From: Prescottella subtropica
Lineage (GTDB): Bacteria > Actinomycetota > Actinomycetes > Mycobacteriales > Mycobacteriaceae
Assembly: GCF_005434945.1 (NCBI RefSeq)
Contig: NZ_SKCH01000012.1
Location: 1 to 64,000 of the forward strand
Length of the DNA: 64,000 bases
Direction: 5' to 3'
Of this stretch, positions 34,941 to 42,320 are shown piece by piece. How positions within the stretch are numbered: the stretch's first letter is position 1; each line of letters opens with the position of its first letter. The notes below the pieces were generated by a model. The model saw only the letters and a list, made by a program, of their open reading frames with translations. It searched no databases and was not told the origin of the DNA. A program made the translations under genes and the position numbers.

Positions 34941-35642
34941 TCACCCCAGTTCGGTCACGAACGCCATCCGATCGCCGCGGTAGAGCGAGCGCACGCGTTC
35001 GATGGGGACGCCGTCGGCGTCGCGGGAGACACGGTGCAGTTTCAACATGGGCATCGCGGTGCTCGAGTCGACCAGGCCGGCCTCCCGCGGCGTGGGCAGT
35101 GCCGTCTCGATGCGTTCGGTGGCGGTGGTGAAGATGATCCCACGGGTCCGGACCGCCGCGTACAGGGACGTCTCGGGATCGAACGTGTCGATCAGGTCCG
35201 GGAACCGGTAGTGCGGTAGATACGTGCTCTCGAGGCCGATGCGTTCGCCGTCGGCGAGCAGGACACGCTCGAGGTGGACGACAGGATCGCCGACACCGAT
35301 CTCGAGGATGTCGGCGAGCGCCGGGTGGGCGTCCACCTCCTCCCAGCGCACCAGGATGCGGCCCGGCTCCCGCCCCTGACTGAGCGCGCCCTCGGTGTAC
35401 GAGCCGAGCGACAGAGGTTGCACCAGTTTCGGGCGGGCTACGACGGTGCCGCGGCCCTTGCGTTCGACGCGGCCGGCGACGAGCAGTTCGTGCAGCGCCT
35501 GCCGGACGGTTTCCCGGGAGACACCGCAGCGCACGGCGAGTTCCCGCTCGGCCGGCACCGAGTCGCCCTCGGTCAGGTCGGCGAGCAGATCCTCGACGTG
35601 GGTGCGCACCAGATAGTGCTTGGGCAGGGACTCGGCGGTCAT
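34941..35642 (-). CDS. GntR/HutC family transcriptional regulator of the phosphonate locus
   Basis: The 233-residue protein has an N-terminal winged helix (GDSVPAERELAVRCGVSRETVRQALHELLVAGRV) and a C-terminal UTRA ligand-binding domain with LERVLLADGERIGLESTYLP. HutC-type regulators sense small catabolites and often repress divergent genes. It is transcribed away from the FAD oxidase-hydrolase-ABC operon. The intergenic region holds a GTCTAGAC palindrome matching the HutC-subfamily operator pattern GTMTAKAC. The internal ATG (MTAESLPKHY) was chosen because the upstream frame lacks any domain. Confidence 0.9.
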   Translation of the reverse strand: MTAESLPKHYLVRTHVEDLLADLTEGDSVPAERELAVRCGVSRETVRQALHELLVAGRVERKGRGTVVARPKLVQPLSLGSYTEGALSQGREPGRILVRWEEVDAHPALADILEIGVGDPVVHLERVLLADGERIGLESTYLPHYRFPDLIDTFDPETSLYAAVRTRGIIFTTATERIETALPTPREAGLVDSSTAMPMLKLHRVSRDADGVPIERVRSLYRGDRMAFVTELG

Positions 35643-35724
35643 GACATACCCGCGACGGGCACCGAATCGGGTAGTGCCACAGCAGTTTCGAGGATACTCA
35701 CGGTCGTCAGCGTACACAGATTCC

Positions 35725-35734
35725 GGTCTGTACC
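35725..35734. promoter_or_regulatory. Secondary GntR/HutC half-matching operator
   Basis: GGTCTGTACC differs from the main site GGTCTAGACC at two central positions. It lies 36 bases upstream of the main operator, suggesting cooperative binding or a separate site for autoregulation. Confidence 0.4.
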
Positions 35735-35769
35735 AACTGTTCATTTTCCGTTTCCCCGACGTCCCCCAG

Positions 35770-35783
35770 TTGGTCTAGACCAA
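35770..35783. promoter_or_regulatory. GntR/HutC operator upstream of the FAD oxidase
   Basis: TTGGTCTAGACCAA is a perfect 14-base palindrome and contains GTCTAGAC, fitting the HutC consensus GTMTAKAC exactly. It lies 17 bases before the chosen ATG of the oxidase gene. Confidence 0.7.
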
Positions 35784-35800
35784 TGGTCATGGTGTGTCCC

Positions 35801-36928
35801 ATGCGAATTGCAATTGTGGGTGGAGGAATCCTCGGAACGGCACACGCCGACGAGGCGATCCGCCGCGGACACGAGGTCGTCCAGCTCGAACGTGAACTCG
35901 AAGCGCGCGGCGCCACCGTACGCAACTTCGGTCTGGTGTGGGTGTCCGGCCGGGCCGAACACGAACTCGATGCCGCCCTGCGGTCCCGTGAACTATGGGC
36001 CGATCTGGGTAAGCGGGTACCCGAGATCGGTTTCCGCGCAGCCGGATCCACCACCCTGCTACGCACCCCCGAGGAGGTCGCGGTCGCCGAGGACATGGTC
36101 TCGCGGGCCGACGCCGACGTCCGCGGCTTCTCACTCCTCGAGCCGGACGCCGTCCGTGCGATCAACCCGGCGCTGCGCGGCAAGTACCTGGCGGGCCTGC
36201 ACTGCTCCCGCGACGGCGCCGTCGAGTCCCGTGTCGCACTGCCCGCGATCCGTCGTCATCTCGAGGCGACCGGACGCTACACGTTCCACGCCGGTACCGA
36301 GGCCCGCGAGATCACCAGCACCGAGCACGGGGTGCGCATCCGCGACGACCACGAGCGCACGTTCGACGCCGACCTGGTCATCGTGTGCCCGGGTGCCGCC
36401 CTGGGTGGCCTGGCCCGCGACCTGGCCGGTGAGCTGCCGCTGCGCCGCGTGCGCCTGCAGATGATGCAGACCGCGCCGCTCGGCGAGGCCCTGACCACCG
36501 CGATCGCCGACGGCGACAGCCTGCGCTACTACCCGGCGTTCGCCGGCACGGCACTCGACGCGCTGCGGGCCGCGCAGCCGCAGGAGCCCACCGCCGCCGA
36601 GCACCGCATGCAGCTGCTGTGCGTGCAGCGCCTGCACGGCGGCCTGACCATCGGCGACACCCACGAGTACGACGAGCCGTTCGACTTCGACGTCGACGAG
36701 GCCCCGTACCGGCACCTGACCAGCGTCGTCGAGGAGTTCCTGGGCCGGCACCTGCCGCCGGTCGTCAAGCGCTGGGCCGGCGTCTACAGCCAGTGCCTCG
36801 ACACCGGAGCGCTCGTGCACCGTGCGCAGCCCGCCGACAACGTGTGGGTGGTCGCCGGACCGGGTGGCCGCGGCATGACCCTCGGACCCGCCCTCGCCGA
36901 ACACACCGCCGACCAGCTCGGCCTCTAG
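35801..36928 (+). CDS. FAD-dependent amine oxidoreductase of a phosphonatase-linked locus
   Basis: The 375-residue DAO/glycine-oxidase-like flavoprotein starts with RIAIVGGGILGTAHA (FAD-binding dinucleotide fold), continues with NFGLVWVSGRAEHEL, and ends with VYSQCLDTGALVHRAQP and VAGPGGRGMTLGPALAEH. The layout matches the FAD oxidoreductase family that co-occurs with phosphonatase-like hydrolases. It would oxidatively deaminate 2-aminoethylphosphonate or a derivative (N-methyl or 1-hydroxy) to the aldehyde the hydrolase cleaves, replacing the PhnW transaminase. This is family knowledge plus context; the substrate is not proven. The chosen ATG is six codons inside the longest frame. Confidence 0.85.
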   Translation: MRIAIVGGGILGTAHADEAIRRGHEVVQLERELEARGATVRNFGLVWVSGRAEHELDAALRSRELWADLGKRVPEIGFRAAGSTTLLRTPEEVAVAEDMVSRADADVRGFSLLEPDAVRAINPALRGKYLAGLHCSRDGAVESRVALPAIRRHLEATGRYTFHAGTEAREITSTEHGVRIRDDHERTFDADLVIVCPGAALGGLARDLAGELPLRRVRLQMMQTAPLGEALTTAIADGDSLRYYPAFAGTALDALRAAQPQEPTAAEHRMQLLCVQRLHGGLTIGDTHEYDEPFDFDVDEAPYRHLTSVVEEFLGRHLPPVVKRWAGVYSQCLDTGALVHRAQPADNVWVVAGPGGRGMTLGPALAEHTADQLGL

Positions 36929-36943
36929 CCACAGGAGCACACC

Positions 36944-37627
36944 ATGACCAGCATCGATCTCGCCGTCCTCGACATGGCCGGCACCACCGTCGCCGACGAC
37001 GGTCTCGTCCTCCGCGCGTTCGCCGCCGCCGGCGCCGCTGCGGGCCTGCCCGAGTCGGGCCCCGAGGCCGACGCGGCCCGGCAGTACGTCCAGGACACCA
37101 TGGGACAGTCGAAGATCGTCGTGTTCCGCGCCCTCACCGGAGGCGACGAGGACCGCGCCCAGGCCGCGAACCGTGCGTTCGAGGCCGAGTACGACCGGCT
37201 CGTCGACGAAGGCGGCGCCACCGCGATTCCCGGTGCGGCCGAAGCGATCACCGCGCTGCGCGACGCCGGCGTCCAGGTCGCGCTGACCACCGGCTTCAGC
37301 CGCACCACGCAGGACAAGCTGCTCGCCGCCCTCGGCTGGCACACCCTCGCCGACCTGACCCTGTGCCCCGCCGACGCCGGACGCGGCCGCCCCTACCCGG
37401 ACCTGGTCCTCACCGCGCTGCTGCGCCTGGGTGTCGACGACGTGAAAGCCGTTGCCGTCCTGGGCGACACGGCCAGCGACGTCACGACCGGCCGCCGCGC
37501 CGGCGCGAGCATCGTCGCAGGCGCCCTGACCGGCGCACACGACGAGGCGCAGCTGCGGGCCGCCGATCCGACGCACGTGGTGCCGTCGGTCCGCGAGTTC
37601 GCCGACCTGATCCTCGCGACCCGCTGA
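36944..37627 (+). CDS. Phosphonatase-like HAD hydrolase (PhnX-related)
   Basis: The 227-residue HAD protein has nucleophile motif DMAGTT (Asp10, Ala12), the DxAGT variant specific to phosphonoacetaldehyde hydrolase relatives. The cap contains MGQSKIVVFRALT, in which Lys57 aligns with the Schiff-base lysine of PhnX (MGxxK). Motif II is TTGFSR, an Arg-rich GRGRPYPD replaces the usual motif III lysine, and the last motif is GDTASDV. These features predict C-P bond cleavage of phosphonoacetaldehyde or a close analogue, giving phosphate and an aldehyde. It lies 15 bases after the FAD oxidase gene. Confidence 0.88.
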   Translation: MTSIDLAVLDMAGTTVADDGLVLRAFAAAGAAAGLPESGPEADAARQYVQDTMGQSKIVVFRALTGGDEDRAQAANRAFEAEYDRLVDEGGATAIPGAAEAITALRDAGVQVALTTGFSRTTQDKLLAALGWHTLADLTLCPADAGRGRPYPDLVLTALLRLGVDDVKAVAVLGDTASDVTTGRRAGASIVAGALTGAHDEAQLRAADPTHVVPSVREFADLILATR

Positions 37628-37672
37628 TCCTCCCTCCCCGTACGACCACCTCACCGAGACAGGAACCTCCGA

Positions 37673-38734
37673 ATGAGCAGGAACACCAAGCGTTTCCGCA
37701 TCGGAATCGCCACGATCGCCCTGAGTGCCACCGCCCTCACCCTCACCGCGTGCGGCGGCACCGGCGCCGCCGCGGGCGCCTCCGGGGAGACCGTCACCGT
37801 CTACAGCTCCGACGGTCTCGCCGCCTGGTACAAGCCGCAGTTCGAGGCGTTCACCGCCGAGACCGGGATCGCCGTGAACCTCGTCGAGGCCGGCTCCGGT
37901 GAGGTGGTCTCGCGGGTCGAGAAGGAACAGTCCAATCCGCAGGCCGACGTCGTCGTCACGCTGCCGCCGTTCGTCCAGAAGGCAGACGCGCAGGGCCTGC
38001 TGCAGCCCAGCGGCATCGACACCTCCGCGGTGCCGGACGCCGTGAAGGATCCCGACGGCAACTACGTCCCGGTGGTGGACAACTTCCTGTCGTTCATCGC
38101 GAACCCGGGCGCGAATCCGGCCCCGAAGACGTGGGACGACCTGCTCACCGAGCAGTTCGAGGGCAAGCTGCAGTACTCCACCCCCGGCCAGGCCGGTGAC
38201 GGCACCGCGGTACTGCTGCTGCTCCAGCACCTCATGGGCAAGCAGGGTGCGCTGGACTACCTGGCGAAACTGCAGACCAACAACGTCGGACCGTCGTCGT
38301 CGACCGGCAAACTGCAGCCGAAGGTCAGCAACGGGGAGCTGCTCGTCGCCAACGGCGACGTCCAGATGAACCTGTCGTCGATCAAGGACGACGGCTCCAC
38401 GTTCGACGTCTTCTTCCCGGCCGGCGCGGACGGCACGCGCACCACCGTCGCGCTGCCCTACGTGATGGGTCTGGCCGCCGGCGCCCCCAACTCGGACGAG
38501 GCCAAGCAGCTCATGGCGTACCTGCTGTCGGAGAAGGCGCAGAAGACCGTCGCCGACCAGGCCCGCGGCGTCTCCGTCCGCACCGACGTCCGCGAGGCCG
38601 CCGGCACCTCGACCGACCCGTCCTCCCCGACCGGTCTCGTGAGCGGCGTCGACGTGTGGACCCCGAACTGGAACGACGTCCTCGCCACCCTGGACGCGGA
38701 CATCGCCGACTACCAGAAGGCAACCGGTAACTGA
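37673..38734 (+). CDS. ABC importer substrate-binding lipoprotein, 2-aminoethylphosphonate type
   Basis: The 353-residue exported protein has a lipobox (LTAC, Cys27) and an iron/phosphonate-type periplasmic-binding fold (VTVYSSDGLAAWYKPQFEAFTAETGI, QADVVVTLPPFVQKADAQGLL, VPVVDNFLSFIANP). It resembles the PhnS-like proteins of putative 2-aminoethylphosphonate importers. As the first transporter gene after the catabolic pair, it probably binds the phosphonate outside the membrane. Ligand identity is inferred from neighbours. Confidence 0.85.
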   Translation: MSRNTKRFRIGIATIALSATALTLTACGGTGAAAGASGETVTVYSSDGLAAWYKPQFEAFTAETGIAVNLVEAGSGEVVSRVEKEQSNPQADVVVTLPPFVQKADAQGLLQPSGIDTSAVPDAVKDPDGNYVPVVDNFLSFIANPGANPAPKTWDDLLTEQFEGKLQYSTPGQAGDGTAVLLLLQHLMGKQGALDYLAKLQTNNVGPSSSTGKLQPKVSNGELLVANGDVQMNLSSIKDDGSTFDVFFPAGADGTRTTVALPYVMGLAAGAPNSDEAKQLMAYLLSEKAQKTVADQARGVSVRTDVREAAGTSTDPSSPTGLVSGVDVWTPNWNDVLATLDADIADYQKATGN

Positions 38735-38735
38735 C

Positions 38736-39914
38736 ATGGCACGATTCGAGTCCGGGCGGTCCCTCCGCTCCGCTGTCTCCACCGACACGAACAGTGACAC
38801 TCTCCTTCCCGCCATCACGTTCGACCGCGTCAACGTCGCCTACGGCCGCGGAGCCGGGGCCACCCGGGCTCTGATCGACTTCAATCTGAAGGTCGCCCGC
38901 GGCGAGACCGTCGCCCTGCTCGGCCCCAGCGGCTCGGGCAAGTCGACGGCCCTCAAGGCGCTGGCCGGTTTCAACCGGCCCACGTCGGGTACCGTCCGCC
39001 TCGCCGGCGAGGACATCACCGATCTGCCGCCCGCCGAACGCGGCATCGGCGTCGTCGTCCAGTCGTACGCCCTGTTCCCGCACCTGCGGGTCGCCGAGAA
39101 CGTCGCGTTCGGCCTACGCGCCCACCGGGTTCCGCGCTCCGAGATCGCGGGCCGGGTGTCCGACGCCCTCGCGATGGTCGGCATGTCCGTGTACGGCAAG
39201 CGGTATCCGCGGGAGCTGTCCGGCGGCCAGCAGCAGCGTGTCGCGATCGCCCGCGCGCTGGCGATCCGCCCCAAGGTGCTGCTGCTCGACGAACCCCTCG
39301 CCGCCCTCGACGCACAGCTGCGTCAGTCGATGCTCACCGAACTGCAGGAGCTGCGGGCGGCGCTGCCGGACACCGCGATGCTGTACGTCACCCACGATCA
39401 GTCGGAGGCCCTCGCCCTCGCCGACCGGATTGCCGTCATGCGCGACGCCCGTCTCGTCGACATCGACACCACCGAGAACCTGTGGAAGCGGCCGCCGAGC
39501 AGCTTCACCGCCGCATTCCTGGGCGGCGCGAACCTGATGCCGGCCACCGTGACCCGCGTCATCGGCACGTCGGCACTGGTGTCGGTGGGCGGCACCCCCG
39601 TCACCGCGCACGCCCCGCAGCCGGAGATCGGCCACAACGACTGGGAGTCGGACGCCGGCGCACTGCTGTGCCTGCGCCCGCACGCGATCACCCTCACCAA
39701 CCCCGCCGAGCGCGGCGCGCTGCCGGGCCGGATCGTCGCGAGCGTGTGGCGCGGTTCCTCGACCCGCGTGACGATCGCGCTGCCCAGCCTGCCCGAGACC
39801 CCGATCGACGTGGATGTTCCCGGCCACGACGAGCGTCCTGTCGGCACCGAGGTCGGCATGCGCTTCCCCGAACGCGGCGCCGTGCTGGTGCCCGTCCCGA
39901 AGGCGGCCCCGTGA
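38736..39914 (+). CDS. ABC importer ATP-binding protein (PhnT-like)
   Basis: The 392-residue ATPase has Walker A GPSGSGKST (residues 63-71), LSGGQQQRVAIARALA, VLLLDEPLAALDA and a C-terminal TOBE-like domain (LCLRPHAITLTNPAERGALPGRI). It belongs to the spermidine/iron/2-AEP importer group. The ATG follows the substrate-binding protein stop by one base, and its stop overlaps the permease GTG, so the operon is tightly coupled. The first ~25 residues are an unusual Ser/Thr-rich lead-in. Confidence 0.9.
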   Translation: MARFESGRSLRSAVSTDTNSDTLLPAITFDRVNVAYGRGAGATRALIDFNLKVARGETVALLGPSGSGKSTALKALAGFNRPTSGTVRLAGEDITDLPPAERGIGVVVQSYALFPHLRVAENVAFGLRAHRVPRSEIAGRVSDALAMVGMSVYGKRYPRELSGGQQQRVAIARALAIRPKVLLLDEPLAALDAQLRQSMLTELQELRAALPDTAMLYVTHDQSEALALADRIAVMRDARLVDIDTTENLWKRPPSSFTAAFLGGANLMPATVTRVIGTSALVSVGGTPVTAHAPQPEIGHNDWESDAGALLCLRPHAITLTNPAERGALPGRIVASVWRGSSTRVTIALPSLPETPIDVDVPGHDERPVGTEVGMRFPERGAVLVPVPKAAP

Positions 39915-40816
39915 CCGCCGTGCTCGACGCCCCCACCGCCGTCGCACCGCCCGCGCGGCCCGAGCCGCCCCGGTGGCGGGCCGGCCTGTGGGTGCTGCCG
40001 CCGCTGCTGCTGGTGGTCGGGTTCGCCGTCTACCCGATGGCGCGGGTGCTCGCCGAGTCCACCGTCACCGACACCGGCCGCGGCTGGTCCACCTGGTCCG
40101 AGGTGCTCGGGTCGACGTCGTTCCGGAATGCGCTGTGGCGCACCGTCCAGATCGCGGTCACCTCCACGCTCGGCTGCCTGATTCTGGGCACGTTCCTGGC
40201 GCTGATCCTCGCGTTCGTGCCGTTCCCGGGTTCGAAGGTGGTGGGCCGGCTGATCGACACGGTCCTGTCGCTGCCGTCATTCCTGGTGACGCTCGCGTTC
40301 ACGTTCCTGTACGGCACGGCCGGCGCGGTCAACGCGCTGATCACCCGGTTCACCGGCGCCGACGAGGGGCCGCTGAACTTCCTGAACACCCCGTGGGGGG
40401 TGATCGCCGCGGAGATCACGTTCTTCACCCCGTTCGTGGTGCGCCCCCTGCTGGCGGCGTTCTCGCAGATCCCCCGCGACCAACTGGACGTCGCTGCGAG
40501 CCTGGGCGCGTCCCCGCTACGGGTGCTGCGCCAGGTGGTGCTGCCCGAGGCGTGGCCCGCGATGATGGCCGGCGGATCGCTGGTACTGCTGTTGACGCTC
40601 AACGAGTTCGGCATCGTGCTGTTCACCGGCGCGAAGGACGTCATGACGCTGCCCGTCCTCATCTACACGCACGGCATCGTCACGTTCGACCTGCCCGGCG
40701 CCGCGGTGATCGCGACCGTCCAGGTGGCGCTGTCGCTCGCCCTGTACGGCGGCTACCGATTCCTGTTCGCCCGACTGATGGGAGGCAGCCGTGCTGCTGT
40801 GGACCCGACGCGCTAG
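39911..40816 (+). CDS. ABC importer permease 1 (PhnU-like)
   Basis: The 301-residue protein has about six TM helices (LWVLPPLLLVVGFAVYP at the N-terminus) and the EAA loop DVAASLGASPLRVLRQVVLPEAWP. It pairs with the next permease, which overlaps it by 26 bases, to form the channel. The start is GTG, overlapping the ATPase stop. Family members transport 2-aminoethylphosphonate, spermidine or iron; the locus favours a phosphonate. Confidence 0.88.
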   Translation: MTAVLDAPTAVAPPARPEPPRWRAGLWVLPPLLLVVGFAVYPMARVLAESTVTDTGRGWSTWSEVLGSTSFRNALWRTVQIAVTSTLGCLILGTFLALILAFVPFPGSKVVGRLIDTVLSLPSFLVTLAFTFLYGTAGAVNALITRFTGADEGPLNFLNTPWGVIAAEITFFTPFVVRPLLAAFSQIPRDQLDVAASLGASPLRVLRQVVLPEAWPAMMAGGSLVLLLTLNEFGIVLFTGAKDVMTLPVLIYTHGIVTFDLPGAAVIATVQVALSLALYGGYRFLFARLMGGSRAAVDPTR

Positions 40817-41588
40817 GTACCTCACCCTCGGCTTCTTCGCGGCCGTCGTCACGGTCGTGTTCGTCGCCCCGATCGCCACGGTGATCGCCGCCGCGCTGGC
40901 CGGGGCGTGGACCGGACCGCTGCCGTCGAACCTGGGGACGAAGAACCTGTCGACGGCCCTGTCCGACGAGAATCTGGCCAGCATGTCGGTGAGCCTGCAG
41001 ACCGCGATCATCGCGGGCGGGCTGGCGCTGGTCGTCGGTACGTGGGCGGCGCTCGCGGCCCGCGAGGCCCCGGTGTGGCTGCGCAAGATCACCGACGCCG
41101 TGTTCCACCTGCCGGTGGCACTGCCGTCGGTGGCGATCGGCCTGGGCCTGCTCATCGCGTTCAACGAGCGGCCACTGCTGCTCGGCGGCACCAAGTGGAT
41201 CGTCATCCTCGCGCACGCCGTGCTGGTGCTGGCGTTCGCGTTCAGTTCCGTCTCCGCGGCACTCGACCGCCTCGACCCCGCCTACCGGCAGGCCGCCGAA
41301 TCCCTCGGCGCCGGACCGGCCCGGGTCCTGCTGCGGATCACGCTGCCGCTGCTGGTACCGGCCCTCGGCGCGGCCGCGGGTCTGTCCGTCGCCCTGTCGA
41401 TGGGCGAACTCGGCGCCACGATCATGGTGTACCCGGCCACGTGGAAGACGTTGCCGGTGGCCATCTTCGGGCTCACCGACCGCGGCCAGGTGTTCCAGGC
41501 CGCCGCGAACACCACCATGCTGCTGCTCGTCACCCTCGTGGCCCTGCTGGTGCTCGGACGCATCCGCGGACGCGGCACCGCCCGCTGA
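40791..41588 (+). CDS. ABC importer permease 2 (PhnV-like)
   Basis: The 265-residue integral membrane protein has six predicted helices and a clear EAA loop QAAESLGAGPARVLLRITLPLL. It starts at a GTG inside the end of the previous permease gene. It is the last gene of the operon; an inverted repeat follows 14 bases after its stop. Confidence 0.88.
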   Translation: MLLWTRRARYLTLGFFAAVVTVVFVAPIATVIAAALAGAWTGPLPSNLGTKNLSTALSDENLASMSVSLQTAIIAGGLALVVGTWAALAAREAPVWLRKITDAVFHLPVALPSVAIGLGLLIAFNERPLLLGGTKWIVILAHAVLVLAFAFSSVSAALDRLDPAYRQAAESLGAGPARVLLRITLPLLVPALGAAAGLSVALSMGELGATIMVYPATWKTLPVAIFGLTDRGQVFQAAANTTMLLLVTLVALLVLGRIRGRGTAR

Positions 41589-41602
41589 CCATGTTCGGCC
41601 GC

Positions 41603-41662
41603 AGCGCCCATTCCTTGCCTCGACACGCGGGTTCCCGCGGCGGCGGCGTAGGAATGGGCGCT
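41603..41662. terminator. Inverted repeat after the phosphonate operon
   Basis: Perfect 13-base arms AGCGCCCATTCCT and AGGAATGGGCGCT enclose a 34-base GC-rich loop. The element lies just past the operon stop, so termination is likely. No U-tract follows. Confidence 0.55.
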
Positions 41663-41685
41663 CGGTGCCGTGTCAGAGTGATGCC

Positions 41686-42234
41686 ATGATCACTTTCTCC
41701 TGGCCGCAGTACCTGTGGCTCGTCACGATCTTCGTCGGCGTACCGATGCTGGTGGCGGCGGGTGTGATCCGCTCGGTGCTGCGGGTCGAACGGACCGACA
41801 GCCGGCCCCGCGCGGGCCGGTTGGGGCTGTGGGCGACCGCGGCGACGGCATTCGCCCTGGGGTTCGGGGCGTGCGCGGGCTGGCTGAGCTGGTCGGCCTA
41901 CGGTCCGGGCCCCGGACTGCCCGCACCGAACGCGTTCCCCACCTGGCAGGTGGTGGCGTGCGGGGTGACGGTGGTGGCGGCGTGTTTCGTTGCGGCGCAG
42001 CTGTCCCGGTGGGCGAGGTCCGGCGGGCTGGCCGCGGCGGCCGGGACGACCGCCGGGTTCGCGGCCGCGTTCTGTGTGGCCGCGACATACGACACGACCG
42101 GGCTGTCCGGTGTCGGCATCATGCTCTCGATGGTCGGCTGGGGTCTGGGCCTGAGCGTGCTGATGAGTATCCGGGGCGCGCTGATCGACCGGCGTCGCAG
42201 CCGGACGCACCCCGGACGGCCTTCACATACCTGA
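41686..42234 (+). CDS. Hypothetical membrane protein, four predicted TM segments
   Basis: The 182-residue protein has hydrophobic segments near residues 8-30, 46-72, 84-105 and 112-160. The connecting loops are basic (RSVLRVERTDSRPR) and the C-terminus is basic (RRRSRTHPGR). I do not recognise the family. It stands alone between the phosphonate operon and a repeated hairpin. An ATG five bases upstream, in another frame, is not used. Confidence 0.65.
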   Translation: MITFSWPQYLWLVTIFVGVPMLVAAGVIRSVLRVERTDSRPRAGRLGLWATAATAFALGFGACAGWLSWSAYGPGPGLPAPNAFPTWQVVACGVTVVAACFVAAQLSRWARSGGLAAAAGTTAGFAAAFCVAATYDTTGLSGVGIMLSMVGWGLGLSVLMSIRGALIDRRRSRTHPGRPSHT

Positions 42235-42246
42235 GCCCCCACCCCT

Positions 42247-42310
42247 CGCGTTTTGCGCACTTGTCGCGAGTCCGCCGTGGCGGAAACACGCGACAAGTGC
42301 GCAAAACGCG
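42247..42310. repeat. Dispersed hairpin repeat, family B, copy 3
   Basis: Perfect 22-base arms (CGCGTTTTGCGCACTTGTCG plus 2 bases, and the complement) surround a 20-base loop that itself contains TCCGCC/GGCGGA. It is nearly identical to copy 2. It sits between convergent gene ends, as expected for a bidirectional terminator. Confidence 0.75.
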
Positions 42311-42320
42311 GAGGTCGGAT

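Noticed and set aside
36131-38833. A 900-codon minus-strand frame opposite the phosphonate genes
   Set aside because: Its composition is that of a shadow frame and it has no recognisable motif; the plus-strand genes carry clear catalytic motifs.
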